A stretch of DNA of 64,000 bases from Chitinimonas taiwanensis DSM 18899. GTDB taxonomy: Bacteria; Pseudomonadota; Gammaproteobacteria; Burkholderiales; Chitinimonadaceae. Every line of letters starts with the position of its first letter. The stretch's first letter is position 1. Positions 8,110 to 16,649 of the stretch are shown here, one piece after another. The DNA lies in assembly GCF_900119825.1 (NCBI RefSeq), contig NZ_FPKR01000003.1, positions 248,001 through 312,000 on the forward strand, read 5' to 3'. The translations under genes and the position numbers were made by a program. A model generated the notes under the pieces. The model was not told the origin of the DNA, did no database searches, and saw nothing but the letters and a program-made list of their open reading frames with translations.

Positions 8110-9275
8110 CCGCGGTAGGCAGCGCGCCCGCCCCAGATCGCTTCCATATTCACATAGGCCGACAGCTGCTTGGGGTCGACAGTTTCCTTGATGGCGAACT
8201 GGTCGATGCCAGTATCGCGTGCAATCGCCAGCGACAGCTTGTGGCCATCGGCACTGAGAATGCTCTTCACCTGCGGCGTGCTGACCTTGCTGCCCGCGCG
8301 CGCCACCACGCCGATTTCGCCATTGGCCAGCCTGACCAGCATGCCGGGTGGGAAGATGCCCAGGGTCTTGATGAAGTGGGCTGCCAGGTTCTGGTCCACC
8401 GTCTTGCCGCGTTCGAGCAGAATGCCCTTCAAGGCCACATTCGACGCCACCGCCGGGCGGTAGGAGCGCGGCGTGACGCGTGCGCAGAACAGGTCGGCCA
8501 GCGCCACGATGCGTGCGCCCTCGCTGATCTGTTCTTCCCAGAGCCCGCCCGGATAGCCGCTGCCATCCAGACATTCATGATGCTGCTCGACCGCGGCCAG
8601 CCAGATCGGATCATCCACACCGGCTTCGCGTAGCATATCGGCGCTCATCATCGGGTGGCGCTCGAGGCGACCGCGCTGCGATGAGGTTAGCGGGGTGGTC
8701 TGCTCCTTGAGCTGGTCCTGGAATTCGATCATGCCCAGGTTCATGGTCAGCGCGGCACAGACGATGGAGCGCGTCTCGGCGGCGGGCTTTTCCAGCGAAC
8801 GGCACACCAGCGCGCTGACGATGGCCGCATTGACCATATGGCGGATCGCATACTTGCCCTCCTGGCGCAGCAGGATCATGGCAATCGCCACATCCGCATC
8901 ACTCTCGCAGGCCACCACTACGGCATCGGCCAGCTCGCCGACCTTGCTGCTCAACCAGCGGCCATGCACGCTGCGGTCGAGCTGGGTCACCATGGCGTCG
9001 AGCTTGCGCCGCGCACTCATCAGCACACCGACGGTCGATTCGGGCTTATGGTCTTTCTGCAGCTCGCGTGAGCGTGCCTCGCGCCATTCCTGGCGGCTTT
9101 TCAGCAATTCCTGCTTGTCGGCATACAGGCCCATATTGATCAGGCGGGCCAGCAGCGCTTCATTGGTGATGATCTTGCCCTTGGGGATCAGCACCTTGCC
9201 GGCTTCGTCATGCAGGTGCCAGAGAACCCGGTCGCCTGCTACCAGGTCGGCCGTGGTGACGCGTTCGAATTCCAT
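8106..9275 (-). CDS. HD-GYP-domain protein with degenerate HD motif
   Basis: 389 residues from the ATG at 9275; a longer frame starting at 9356 would overlap the divergent ccoI start and is less likely. The second half of an HD-GYP domain is intact: HHECLDGSGYPGGL (232-245), ARIVALADLF (about 254-263) and RSYRP. At the first metal site, where family members have LLHDIGK, this protein reads LTMNLGM (residues 176-182), so the HD pair is Met-Asn. That predicts weak or no c-di-GMP phosphodiesterase activity, and a sensor or scaffold role is possible. The N-terminal ~90 residues are family-specific, with no named domain seen. Confidence 0.75.
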   Translation of the reverse strand: MEFERVTTADLVAGDRVLWHLHDEAGKVLIPKGKIITNEALLARLINMGLYADKQELLKSRQEWREARSRELQKDHKPESTVGVLMSARRKLDAMVTQLDRSVHGRWLSSKVGELADAVVVACESDADVAIAMILLRQEGKYAIRHMVNAAIVSALVCRSLEKPAAETRSIVCAALTMNLGMIEFQDQLKEQTTPLTSSQRGRLERHPMMSADMLREAGVDDPIWLAAVEQHHECLDGSGYPGGLWEEQISEGARIVALADLFCARVTPRSYRPAVASNVALKGILLERGKTVDQNLAAHFIKTLGIFPPGMLVRLANGEIGVVARAGSKVSTPQVKSILSADGHKLSLAIARDTGIDQFAIKETVDPKQLSAYVNMEAIWGGRAAYRG

Positions 9276-9287
9276 CGGGTGTTCCAG

Positions 9288-9301
9288 TTGATTCGCATCA
9301 G
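9288..9301. promoter_or_regulatory. FNR/ANR-like box upstream of ccoI
   Basis: TTGATTCGCATCAG matches the TTGAT-N4-ATCAA consensus at nine of ten positions. It lies 54 bases before the ccoI start codon. The implied -10 region is poor, so the regulated promoter is not certain. Confidence 0.5.
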
Positions 9302-9354
9302 ATAGTGCAATGATAGGCCCGGTCGGCCCACCGGTGAGCGGTAGAATGCGCGCC

Positions 9355-11814
9355 ATGTCTGCGCAATCCTGTTTTCACTGTGGCGAAAAGGTCGCACCGG
9401 CCGATCTCGACCCGCCCCGTTACCCCGTCAGCTACCGTCAGCAAGTGCAAGCCACCTGCTGTGCCGGCTGCCAAGCCGTGGCGCAAACCATTCTGGCCGC
9501 TGGGCTGGACAGCTACTACACCCAGCGCGACAAGCCGGCCGAGCGCGCTGCGCCCCTGCCCGACGAGTTGCTGCAGCAGATGCAGCTGTATGACGCGCCC
9601 GAGTTGCAGGCCAGCTTCGTGAAAGCCGAGCCGGGCGAGGTACGCGAAGCGGCACTGATACTGGAAGGCATCAGCTGCGCGGCCTGCATCTGGCTCAATG
9701 AACGCCAGATCGGCCGCTTGCCCGGCGTGCTGGCGGTCAGCATCAACTACACCAGTCATCGCGCGCGCGTGCGCTGGGACAACCGCCGCGTGCAGCTGTC
9801 GCAGATCCTTGCCGCGGTGGCCGCCATCGGCTACCGCGCCCACCCTTACGATGCCGAGCGCCAGGATGCGCTGCACCAGCAGGAGCGCCGCCGTGCGCTG
9901 ACCCGGCTGTGGGTCGCCGGTCTGTCCATGATGCAGGTGATGATGCTCGCCTACCCGGTTTATGTGGCCGAGCCGGGCGAGATCAGTGCGACCTGGCTGG
10001 GCCTACTCAATTGGGGCAGCCTGCTGCTGACCCTGCCGGTGGTGCTGTATGCCTGCCAGACCTTCCACCAGGGCTTCTGGCGCGATCTACGCCGGCGGCG
10101 CGTGGGCATGGATGCACCGGTGGTGATCGGCGTCTGGGCGGCCTTTCTGGCCAGTTGCCTCGCGACGATGACCGGGCGGGGCGAGGTGTATTTCGACTCG
10201 GTATCCATGTTCGTCTTCCTTTTGCTAGGCGGGCGCTATCTGGAAGGCATGGCGCGCCGCAAGGCCGGCGCGGCGGCCGAGTCGCTGGTCAAGCTGATTC
10301 CTGCATTCGCGCACCGTCTCGACAACTACCCGGCCAGCCGGCAAAGCCAGGAGACCCCGGTGGCCAGCCTGAAGCTGGCCGATATTCTGTTGGTCAAACC
10401 AGGCGAGCCGTATCCGGCCGATGCCGAGGTGCTGGAAGGGCAGGGCAGTGCCGACGAGGCGCTGCTGACCGGCGAAGCACGCCCGGTGGTCAAGACGGTG
10501 GGGGATGCGGTGATTGGCGGGGCGATCAATCTGGATGCGCCACTGATCGTGCGTGTGAGCCACCTTGGTCAGGAAACCCGCCTTGCTGCCATCGTGCGCC
10601 TGCTCGACCAGGCGCTGGCCGAGAAACCGGCCCTGGCCCAGCTGGCCGACCGCATTGCCGGCTGGTTCGTGCTGGCCCTCTTGCTGGTGGCCGCCGCCGC
10701 CTATCTGTTCTGGCACTGGCACGATCCGGCCCATGCGCTGCCGATTACCGTGGCGGTGCTGGTGATCTCCTGCCCCTGCGCGCTATCGCTGGCCACCCCG
10801 GCCGCGCTGACGGCCGCCACCGGCCGCCTGGCGCGCGCTGGCCTGCTGGTTACGCGCGGCCATGCGCTGGAGACCCTGGCCAAGGTCAGCGATGTGGTGT
10901 TCGACAAAACCGGTACGCTGACCTTTGGCCAACCGCGCCTGTTGGCGACACTGGCCTTTGACACGCAGCGGGAGACCGAACTGCAGGCACTGGCCGCCTT
11001 GCTGGAGGCGGCGTCCGAGCACCCGATTGCCCTGGCACTGCGCACGGCCAGCGCGCCGGCCGAGCTCGCGGTCAGCGACTACCGCAACTACCCGGGCGGC
11101 GGGGTGGAGGCCGCGGTAGGCGGTCAGTGCCTGCGCCTGGGTCGGCCGGATTTCGTGGCCGAGTTCTGTGCCGCGCCGCAGCCCGCCGCTCTGGCCGATT
11201 GGCAGGCCGAGCACACCGTGGTCTGCCTGGCCAGCGAACAGGCCTGGCTGGGGGCGTTTGCCCTGGGCGACCAGATCAAGCCGGATGCGCAAGCCCTGCT
11301 GGCCGCCTTGCCCGGCCTGCGCACCCATGTATTGAGCGGCGATGCGCTCGGGCCGGTGCAGGCAGTGGCCCAGCAGCTCGGTATCGCCGAGCTGCGCGCG
11401 GCGGCGCTGCCGGCCGACAAGCTCGCCTATGTGCAGGCGCTGCAGGCCGAGGGGCGCCGCGTGCTGATGGTTGGGGATGGCATCAATGACGCGCCGGTGC
11501 TGGCGGCGGCCGATGTGTCGGTGGCGGTCGGTGGCGGGGCGGAGGCCGCGCAGGCGGCCGGCGATCTGGTGCTGGTGGGTAATCTGGCCGTGCTGGCCGA
11601 GGGCTGGCGCGTGGCGGCCCAGACCCAGCGCATCATCCGCCAGAACCTGCTCTGGGCTCTTGGCTACAACCTGGTGGCCCTGCCGCTGGCCCTGGTCGGC
11701 TGGGTCACGCCGTGGCTGGCCAGCCTGGGTATGGCGGGCAGCTCGCTGCTGGTGGTGCTCAATGCGATTCGCCTGGCCGGGCCAAGCCGCCAAGTGCAAA
11801 AACAGCGAGAATAG
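9355..11814 (+). CDS. ccoI: Copper-transporting P1B-type ATPase for cytochrome cbb3 maturation
   Basis: 819 residues. It probably exports copper across the inner membrane for delivery to cbb3 oxidase (CcoI/FixI/CtpA type) rather than serving bulk detoxification. The N-terminus has the CcoI-specific Cys-rich region CFHCG (6-10) and TCCAGC (34-39), then a metal-binding domain with CAAC (108-111). The transmembrane metal site is CPC (473-475), the phosphorylation site DKTGTLT (517-523), followed by SEHPIAL and GDGINDAP. The ATG at 9355 is chosen over upstream in-frame codons because the protein then begins just before the Cys-rich motif. ccoS follows after five bases. The oxidase genes are not in the window. 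Confidence 0.92.
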   Translation: MSAQSCFHCGEKVAPADLDPPRYPVSYRQQVQATCCAGCQAVAQTILAAGLDSYYTQRDKPAERAAPLPDELLQQMQLYDAPELQASFVKAEPGEVREAALILEGISCAACIWLNERQIGRLPGVLAVSINYTSHRARVRWDNRRVQLSQILAAVAAIGYRAHPYDAERQDALHQQERRRALTRLWVAGLSMMQVMMLAYPVYVAEPGEISATWLGLLNWGSLLLTLPVVLYACQTFHQGFWRDLRRRRVGMDAPVVIGVWAAFLASCLATMTGRGEVYFDSVSMFVFLLLGGRYLEGMARRKAGAAAESLVKLIPAFAHRLDNYPASRQSQETPVASLKLADILLVKPGEPYPADAEVLEGQGSADEALLTGEARPVVKTVGDAVIGGAINLDAPLIVRVSHLGQETRLAAIVRLLDQALAEKPALAQLADRIAGWFVLALLLVAAAAYLFWHWHDPAHALPITVAVLVISCPCALSLATPAALTAATGRLARAGLLVTRGHALETLAKVSDVVFDKTGTLTFGQPRLLATLAFDTQRETELQALAALLEAASEHPIALALRTASAPAELAVSDYRNYPGGGVEAAVGGQCLRLGRPDFVAEFCAAPQPAALADWQAEHTVVCLASEQAWLGAFALGDQIKPDAQALLAALPGLRTHVLSGDALGPVQAVAQQLGIAELRAAALPADKLAYVQALQAEGRRVLMVGDGINDAPVLAAADVSVAVGGGAEAAQAAGDLVLVGNLAVLAEGWRVAAQTQRIIRQNLLWALGYNLVALPLALVGWVTPWLASLGMAGSSLLVVLNAIRLAGPSRQVQKQRE

Positions 11815-11819
11815 CGCGC

Positions 11820-11981
11820 ATGGAAAGTCTCTATCTCTTGATCCCGCTCTCCGTGTTGATCGCGGGCATTATCGGCGTGCTGTTCTGGTGGGCCGGCCGT
11901 GATGGCCAGTTCGATGATCTGGAAGGCCCTGGCCATCGCATCCTGCATGATGACGATACGCCGCCGCAGGACCCGTCTTAA
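11820..11981 (+). CDS. ccoS: Cytochrome oxidase maturation protein CcoS
   Basis: 53 residues. One N-terminal membrane helix (LYLLIPLSVLIAGIIGVLFWWA) is followed by GRDGQFDDLEGPGHRIL, the highly conserved CcoS signature. CcoS is needed for cofactor insertion into cbb3-type cytochrome oxidase. The gene starts five bases after ccoI, so the two are certainly co-transcribed. In many relatives ccoG, ccoH, ccoI and ccoS form one cluster after ccoNOPQ; here only I and S are adjacent. Confidence 0.93.
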   Translation: MESLYLLIPLSVLIAGIIGVLFWWAGRDGQFDDLEGPGHRILHDDDTPPQDPS

Positions 11982-11996
11982 GGCATTGGCGCTCCC

Positions 11997-12025
11997 CAAA
12001 AAACAAACCCGGCCTGTGGCCGGGT
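11997..12025 (-). terminator. Terminator for the minus-strand 50-residue membrane protein gene
   Basis: ACCCGGCC / GGCCGGGT stem with a TGT loop. On the minus strand it is followed by a T-rich tail (TTTGTTTTTTGG). It may also slow transcription leaving ccoS. Confidence 0.7.
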
Positions 12026-12050
12026 AGCAGCTAGCCGGGGCGCTTACTGC

Positions 12051-12203
12051 TTACTGCTTGCGCTTTTGCTCGGCCTCGGCGCTCAACACATGCTGGCGCA
12101 CATACCAGGCCAGATAGCTGGCCATGCCGATGATGAAGCCGATGGTGATCAGGCTGAGGATGCCGATATCGGTGGTAAACAGGTCGGTCAGCGCGACGTT
12201 CAT
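12051..12203 (-). CDS. Small single-helix membrane protein, DUF3149-like
   Basis: 50 residues: MNVALTDLFTTDIGILSLIT, then a hydrophobic helix IGFIIGMASYLAWYV and a charged tail rich in Glu, Lys and Gln. The TD-x-G-x-LSL opening and length fit the small DUF3149 family of betaproteobacterial membrane proteins, though this is from memory. A strong GGAGG lies five bases before the ATG and a terminator follows the gene. It is convergent with ccoIS, and an FNR-like box lies about 60 bases upstream of its start. The function is unknown; the context suggests a role in low-oxygen respiration. Confidence 0.68.
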   Translation of the reverse strand: MNVALTDLFTTDIGILSLITIGFIIGMASYLAWYVRQHVLSAEAEQKRKQ

Positions 12204-12263
12204 GGTAGCCTCCAGAGGGTTAAGTGCTTGAGCCCATTACACGCCTGTCGCGCCTCGCTCACT

Positions 12264-12277
12264 TTGATCAAGGTCAA
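12264..12277. promoter_or_regulatory. FNR/ANR-like box between the small membrane protein gene and chrA
   Basis: TTGATCAAGGTCAA matches TTGAT-N4-ATCAA at nine of ten positions. Read toward the minus strand, a TAATGG -10-like element lies at 12239-12234, about 34 bases from the box centre. This is near the spacing of a class II FNR promoter driving the small membrane protein gene. Confidence 0.55.
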
Positions 12278-12312
12278 GCGGCCCGCATCCCGTCCTCTTT
12301 CTTCTGCTTCCC

Positions 12313-13668
12313 ATGTCCGCACCCATCGCTGAGCAAAACCTCACCCAGGCCCCAGCCCCGGTCAGCTTCTGGCAGGCATTTCTATTCTGGCTCAAGCTCG
12401 GTTTCATCAGCTTCGGCGGCCCGGCCGGCCAGATCGCCATCATGCATGCCGAGTTGGTCGAGCGGCGGCGCTGGATTTCTGAACGCCGTTTCCTGCATGC
12501 GCTCAACTATTGCATGCTGCTGCCCGGCCCCGAGGCCCAGCAGCTGGCCACCTATATCGGCTGGCTCATGCATCGCAGCTGGGGCGGCGTTGTGGCCGGT
12601 GCGCTGTTCGTCCTGCCCTCGCTGCTGATCCTGATCGTGCTGTCCTGGCTGTATGTGGCCTGGGGTGATCTGCCGCTGCTGGCCGGCCTGTTCTTCGGCA
12701 TTAAACCGGCCGTCACCGCTATCGTGCTGCAGGCCGCGCACCGCATCGGCGGGCGGGTGCTCCGGCATCGCTGGCTGTGGGCGATTGCCGGCGCGGCCTT
12801 CCTGGCTATCTTTGTGCTCCATCTGCCTTTCCCGCTCATCGTGCTGGCGGCCGGCCTTATTGGCTATCTGGGCGGGCGCTATGCGCCGACGGTGTTTGCC
12901 GCCGCGGCGGGACATGGCCCGGCCCGGCATGACTATGGTGCGGCGCTGATCGATGACCACGGCCCGCGCCCCGCGCATACCCGGTTTCGCTGGGGGCGGC
13001 TGGCCTGGCTGATGGCGATCGGGGCGGCGCTGTGGTGCCTGCCCATGGCCTGGCTCACCCTGCAGCTCGGTTGGCAGCATGCTTACACCCAGATGGGCTG
13101 GCTCTTTACCAAGGCGGCGCTGCTGACCTTCGGCGGCGCCTATGCGGTGCTGCCCTATGTGTTCCAGGGGGCGGTCGGTCACTATGGCTGGCTGAGCGCT
13201 GGGCAGATGATGGATGGACTGGCGCTGGGCGAGGCCACCCCCGGCCCGCTGATCATGGTGGTGGCTTTCGTTGCCTTCCTGGGCGGCTACCAGCAGGCGC
13301 TGCTTGGGCCGGACGCGCTCTTCCTGGCCGGTGCGCTGGCGGCCTGCCTGGTGTGCTGGTTCACCTTCCTGCCGTCCTTCCTGTTTATCCTGCTCGGTGG
13401 TCCACTGGTGGAAAGCACCCATGGCAAGCTTGGCTTCAGCGCGCCGCTCACCGCCATCAGTGCCGCCGTGGTCGGTGTCATCCTCAATCTCGCGCTGTTC
13501 TTTGCCTACCACCTGTTCTGGCCGCAGGGTTTTGCCGGCCAATTTGATGCGCCCTCGGCCTTGATCGCCTTCGGCGCAGCCGTGGCCCTGTTTGGCTTCA
13601 AGCGCGGGGTGATCGAGGTGCTGGGCGCCTGCGCACTGCTGGGCTTGCTGATACGGCTGGCGCAGTAA
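12313..13668 (+). CDS. chrA: Chromate transporter family protein ChrA
   Basis: 451 residues, the long (two-domain) ChrA form with about ten hydrophobic segments. Each half has the family motif: KLGFISFGGPAGQIA with LLPGPEAQQLATYIGW in the first half, and LLTFGGAYAVLPYV with LALGEATPGPLIMVVAF in the second. ChrA proteins are proposed to expel chromate by anion exchange, and many homologues probably handle other anions. No chrB or chrF regulator is adjacent. The gene stands alone, ending before a stem-loop shared with the next, convergent operon. Confidence 0.9.
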   Translation: MSAPIAEQNLTQAPAPVSFWQAFLFWLKLGFISFGGPAGQIAIMHAELVERRRWISERRFLHALNYCMLLPGPEAQQLATYIGWLMHRSWGGVVAGALFVLPSLLILIVLSWLYVAWGDLPLLAGLFFGIKPAVTAIVLQAAHRIGGRVLRHRWLWAIAGAAFLAIFVLHLPFPLIVLAAGLIGYLGGRYAPTVFAAAAGHGPARHDYGAALIDDHGPRPAHTRFRWGRLAWLMAIGAALWCLPMAWLTLQLGWQHAYTQMGWLFTKAALLTFGGAYAVLPYVFQGAVGHYGWLSAGQMMDGLALGEATPGPLIMVVAFVAFLGGYQQALLGPDALFLAGALAACLVCWFTFLPSFLFILLGGPLVESTHGKLGFSAPLTAISAAVVGVILNLALFFAYHLFWPQGFAGQFDAPSALIAFGAAVALFGFKRGVIEVLGACALLGLLIRLAQ

Positions 13669-13731
13669 GCACGGCTAACAGCCCCTTGCTGGCCGGGTGG
13701 TACCGGTGCAGCCTTGGGTAGCTGGCATGAA

Positions 13732-13756
13732 AACGGCCGGGCAAGGCCCGGCCGTT
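13732..13756. terminator. Stem-loop between chrA and the aminotransferase operon
   Basis: Perfect AACGGCCGGGC / GCCCGGCCGTT stem with a three-base loop. Read on the minus strand it is followed by TTTT, so it mainly terminates the aminotransferase/glutamine synthetase operon. Confidence 0.65.
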
Positions 13757-13775
13757 GCTTGTGGCTCTGTCGTGC

Positions 13776-15137
13776 TTAGGCCACGGTTTCGGCCACGAAG
13801 TCGGCGAAGCAGCTGATCAGCTTGTACACATCGGTCGCCGTGGTGTCCGGGCAGACCAGGATCATATTGTGGAAGGGCGTGATTAGCTGGCCACGGTTGA
13901 GCAGGTAAAGATGGATGATCTGCTCCAACTCGCTATCCAGAATCTGCGCAGCCTCGCTGCCATTGCGCGGCGGCGTGGTGCAGAACTGGAACTCGGTGCG
14001 AGCACCGACCTGGGTCACGCACCAGGGCAGCTGATAGCGCGCAATCACTTCACGCAGGCCGCTGGCCAGGCGCTCGGCCAGCTGAAACATATGCGCATAG
14101 GCGGCCTCGGTCATCACCTCGGCCAGATTGGCGCGCATGGCAGCCATGCTCAGCATATTGGCGGTCAGCGTGGTGCCGATGCCGGAGTGGCCGGGTGGTG
14201 CACTCCGCTTGGCTGCCTGCACGCGCTGCGCCAGCTCGGCGCTGAAACCATAGGCCGCACAGGGCACGCCACCGCCGATCGGCTTACCGATCACGAAGAT
14301 GTCGGGCTGCAGGCCAAAAGCCCGCGTATAGCCGCCCACACCGGTGCTGATGGTATGGGTCTCGTCGATGGCCAATTGGCTGCCATGGCGGCGGATCAGC
14401 GCCTGGGCGGCCTCCCAGTAGCCCGGGTCGGGCAGCACCATGCCGATATTGGTCAGCGCCGGCTCGGCCAGCACGCAGGCCACGTCGCCGTCCTGCAAGG
14501 CGGCTTCCAGCGCCGCCAGATCGTTGAATTCCACCACCTTGGTGTACTGCTTGAGGTCGTAGACCTGGCCGAGCAGGCTGTCGCGCTGCACCGGCGCACC
14601 ATCGATCAGGTCGACGAAGACATCGTCCACCGTGCCGTGATAGCAGCCGTTGAAGATCAGCACCTTGCTGCGCCCGGTGGCGGCGCGCGCCCAGCGGATC
14701 ACGAAGCGGTTGGCATCCGAGGCGGTCATGGCGAACTGCCAGTAGGGCAGCCCGAAGCGACGCGCCAGCTCGCTGGCTACCCATGGCGCATCTTCGGAGG
14801 GCAGCATGGTGGTGAAGCCCTTCTGCGCCTGGGCCGCCAGCGCCCGGCCGACCGGCTCGGGCGCATGACCAAACATGGCGCCGGTATCGCCGAGGCAGAA
14901 GTCCACATACTCATGCCCATCCACATCGCGAAAGCGCGCGCCCTTGGCCGCTTCCACATAGAGCGAAAACGGCGTGGACCAGTCATTCATCCAGTGCATG
15001 GGCACGCCGAACAGCAGGTGCTGGCCCGCCTGAGCCGACAGGTCGCGCGAGCGCGGCATCTTGGCGGCGAAAGCGCTGCGTTCGCGTTGCAGTACGGCCT
15101 GCGCCTTGTCCCAGTTCAATCCGTGACGGTGTGTCAT
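13776..15137 (-). CDS. Class III PLP-dependent aminotransferase (glutamate-1-semialdehyde aminotransferase-like)
   Basis: 453 residues. The fold-type I class III motifs are present: ANRFVIRWARAATGR (substrate-binding helix), NGCYHGTVDD, AIDETHT (Asp258-Glu259 holding the PLP ring nitrogen) and the PLP Lys285 in VIGKPIGGGVP. It resembles the glutamate-1-semialdehyde branch but has a long N-terminal extension and is the second gene of an operon with a PuuA-like glutamine synthetase 12 bases upstream. A catabolic role, transaminating an amine or amino acid after gamma-glutamylation, is more likely than haem synthesis. A strong AGGAGG precedes the ATG. Confidence 0.82.
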   Translation of the reverse strand: MTHRHGLNWDKAQAVLQRERSAFAAKMPRSRDLSAQAGQHLLFGVPMHWMNDWSTPFSLYVEAAKGARFRDVDGHEYVDFCLGDTGAMFGHAPEPVGRALAAQAQKGFTTMLPSEDAPWVASELARRFGLPYWQFAMTASDANRFVIRWARAATGRSKVLIFNGCYHGTVDDVFVDLIDGAPVQRDSLLGQVYDLKQYTKVVEFNDLAALEAALQDGDVACVLAEPALTNIGMVLPDPGYWEAAQALIRRHGSQLAIDETHTISTGVGGYTRAFGLQPDIFVIGKPIGGGVPCAAYGFSAELAQRVQAAKRSAPPGHSGIGTTLTANMLSMAAMRANLAEVMTEAAYAHMFQLAERLASGLREVIARYQLPWCVTQVGARTEFQFCTTPPRNGSEAAQILDSELEQIIHLYLLNRGQLITPFHNMILVCPDTTATDVYKLISCFADFVAETVA

Positions 15138-15149
15138 GGTCTTCCTCCT

Positions 15150-16487
15150 TCAAACATGCAGCTGTAGGTGTTCGCGTTCCCAGGCGGTAATGCCGCGGTT
15201 GAAGGTCTCGAATTCCTTCTCCTTCACATTGCAGAAGGCTTCCACGAACTCGGTCCCCAGCACTTCCTGCAATGCCTCGCAGGCTTGCATCAACTCCACC
15301 GCATCTTCCAGGCTGCGCGGTAGCTCGTAGTCGAGGCTGTAAGCGCTGTCACTCATCGGCTCGGAGGGCTGCAGTTTTTCGACCATGCCGAGGTAGCCGC
15401 AGGCCAGGGTGGCGGCCATGGCCAGATAGGGGTTCACGTCCACGCCGGGGACCCGGTTTTCTAGGCGGCGGGCCGCCGGCCCGGAGTTCGGGATGCGAAT
15501 GCCGCAGGTACGGTTGTCGTAGCCCCAGCGCACATTGATGGGGGCGGCGGTGTGGCGGCTCAGACGACGGTAGCTGTTCACATAGGGGGCAAACATGGGC
15601 ATGGCCTGCGGTAGATATTTCTGCATGCCGGCGATATGGCTGAAGAACAGCTGCGAGGCAGTGCCGTCCGCATTGGAGAAGATGTTCTCTCCGCTCTGGA
15701 TGTCCACGATGCTCTGGTGGATATGCATGGCGCTGCCGGGTTCGTTCTCCATGGGCTTGGCCATGAAGGTGGCGAAAATCTTGTGGCGGTAGGCGGTCTC
15801 GCGTACGGCGCGCTTGAACAGGAAGACCCGGTCGGCCAGATCCAGAGCGTCGCCATGGGAGAAGTTGATCTCCATCTGGCCCGCGCCCACTTCATGAATC
15901 AGGGTCTCCACGCCCAGATTGGCGGCTTCACAGAACGTCGACAGTTCCTGAAAGAAGGGATCGAAATCATTCACCGCGTCGATGGAAAAGCTTTGCCGAC
16001 CCACCTCAGTACGGCCAGCGCGACCCACCGGGGGGCGTAGTGGCTCATGCGGATTGCTGTTCTGCGCAATCAGGTAGAACTCCATCTCGGGCGCCACCAC
16101 CGGGCGCCAACCCTTGTTCTCGTAAAGCTTGAGCACCTTGCGTAGCACGGCGCGCGGTGAAATGCCGACATGGCGACCATCGAAATCCTGGCAGTCGTGA
16201 ATGACGACCGCGACCTGCTCGATGGCCCAGGGCACCATGCGGATGGTGTTGGCATCCGGCACACAGACCATGTCCGGATCGTTGGCGCCGGCAAAGCGTT
16301 CGTAGTCAGCGAATTCGCCGTTTACCGTCAGCATCAGCGCGGCCTTGGACATCTTCATGGTGTCCTCGGCCAGAAACAGATTGCGTGGAACGATCTTGCC
16401 GCGCGCTACGCCGGTCATGTCGGGAATAACGCATTCCACTTCGTGAATCTGGTGTTCCTTGAGGAACTGGACGAGCCGTTCGTTCAT
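15150..16487 (-). CDS. Glutamine synthetase family protein (gamma-glutamylputrescine synthetase-like)
   Basis: 445 residues from the ATG at 16487, supported by AGGAG six bases upstream; an in-frame ATG 60 bases earlier lacks such a site. Glutamine synthetase signatures are intact: the PEMEFYL metal ligand region, HEVGAGQMEINFSHGD, GSAMHIHQS, and the NSYRRLSRHTAAPINVRWGYDNRTCGIRIP substrate region. PuuA-type enzymes glutamylate amines such as putrescine. The operon with a class III aminotransferase and a divergent GntR regulator indicates amine or amino-acid catabolism rather than ammonia assimilation. The exact substrate is not visible in the sequence. Confidence 0.88.
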   Translation of the reverse strand: MNERLVQFLKEHQIHEVECVIPDMTGVARGKIVPRNLFLAEDTMKMSKAALMLTVNGEFADYERFAGANDPDMVCVPDANTIRMVPWAIEQVAVVIHDCQDFDGRHVGISPRAVLRKVLKLYENKGWRPVVAPEMEFYLIAQNSNPHEPLRPPVGRAGRTEVGRQSFSIDAVNDFDPFFQELSTFCEAANLGVETLIHEVGAGQMEINFSHGDALDLADRVFLFKRAVRETAYRHKIFATFMAKPMENEPGSAMHIHQSIVDIQSGENIFSNADGTASQLFFSHIAGMQKYLPQAMPMFAPYVNSYRRLSRHTAAPINVRWGYDNRTCGIRIPNSGPAARRLENRVPGVDVNPYLAMAATLACGYLGMVEKLQPSEPMSDSAYSLDYELPRSLEDAVELMQACEALQEVLGTEFVEAFCNVKEKEFETFNRGITAWEREHLQLHV

Positions 16488-16510
16488 GTTGTGCTCCTGC
16501 GCTGCACTGG

Positions 16511-16527
16511 ATTTGATCGGATGTTCG
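16511..16527. promoter_or_regulatory. GntR operator-like repeat, copy 1
   Basis: ATTTGATCGGATGTTCG differs at two positions from copy 3 (ATTTGATCAAATGTTCG). It lies 24 bases upstream of the glutamine synthetase start codon, where bound repressor would block transcription or its early steps. Confidence 0.55.
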
Positions 16528-16616
16528 ATCGGTGGTGTGACGCTCAATCCGGAAGTCGAATACGCTCAAGTAATTACGCATGTTTTGCAACTCCTGAGTT
16601 TCGAGTTAACGCTAGA

Positions 16617-16628
16617 ATTTGATCATAT
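16617..16628. promoter_or_regulatory. GntR operator-like repeat, copy 2
   Basis: ATTTGATCATAT shares the TTTGATCA core with the perfect palindrome 37 bases away. Confidence 0.45.
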
Positions 16629-16649
16629 ATTGCCATTTGAATGAGTGTC

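Noticed and set aside
12382-13542. Minus-strand open frame opposite chrA
   Set aside because: Composition is Gln/His/Arg-rich without motifs, and chrA is certain on the other strand.
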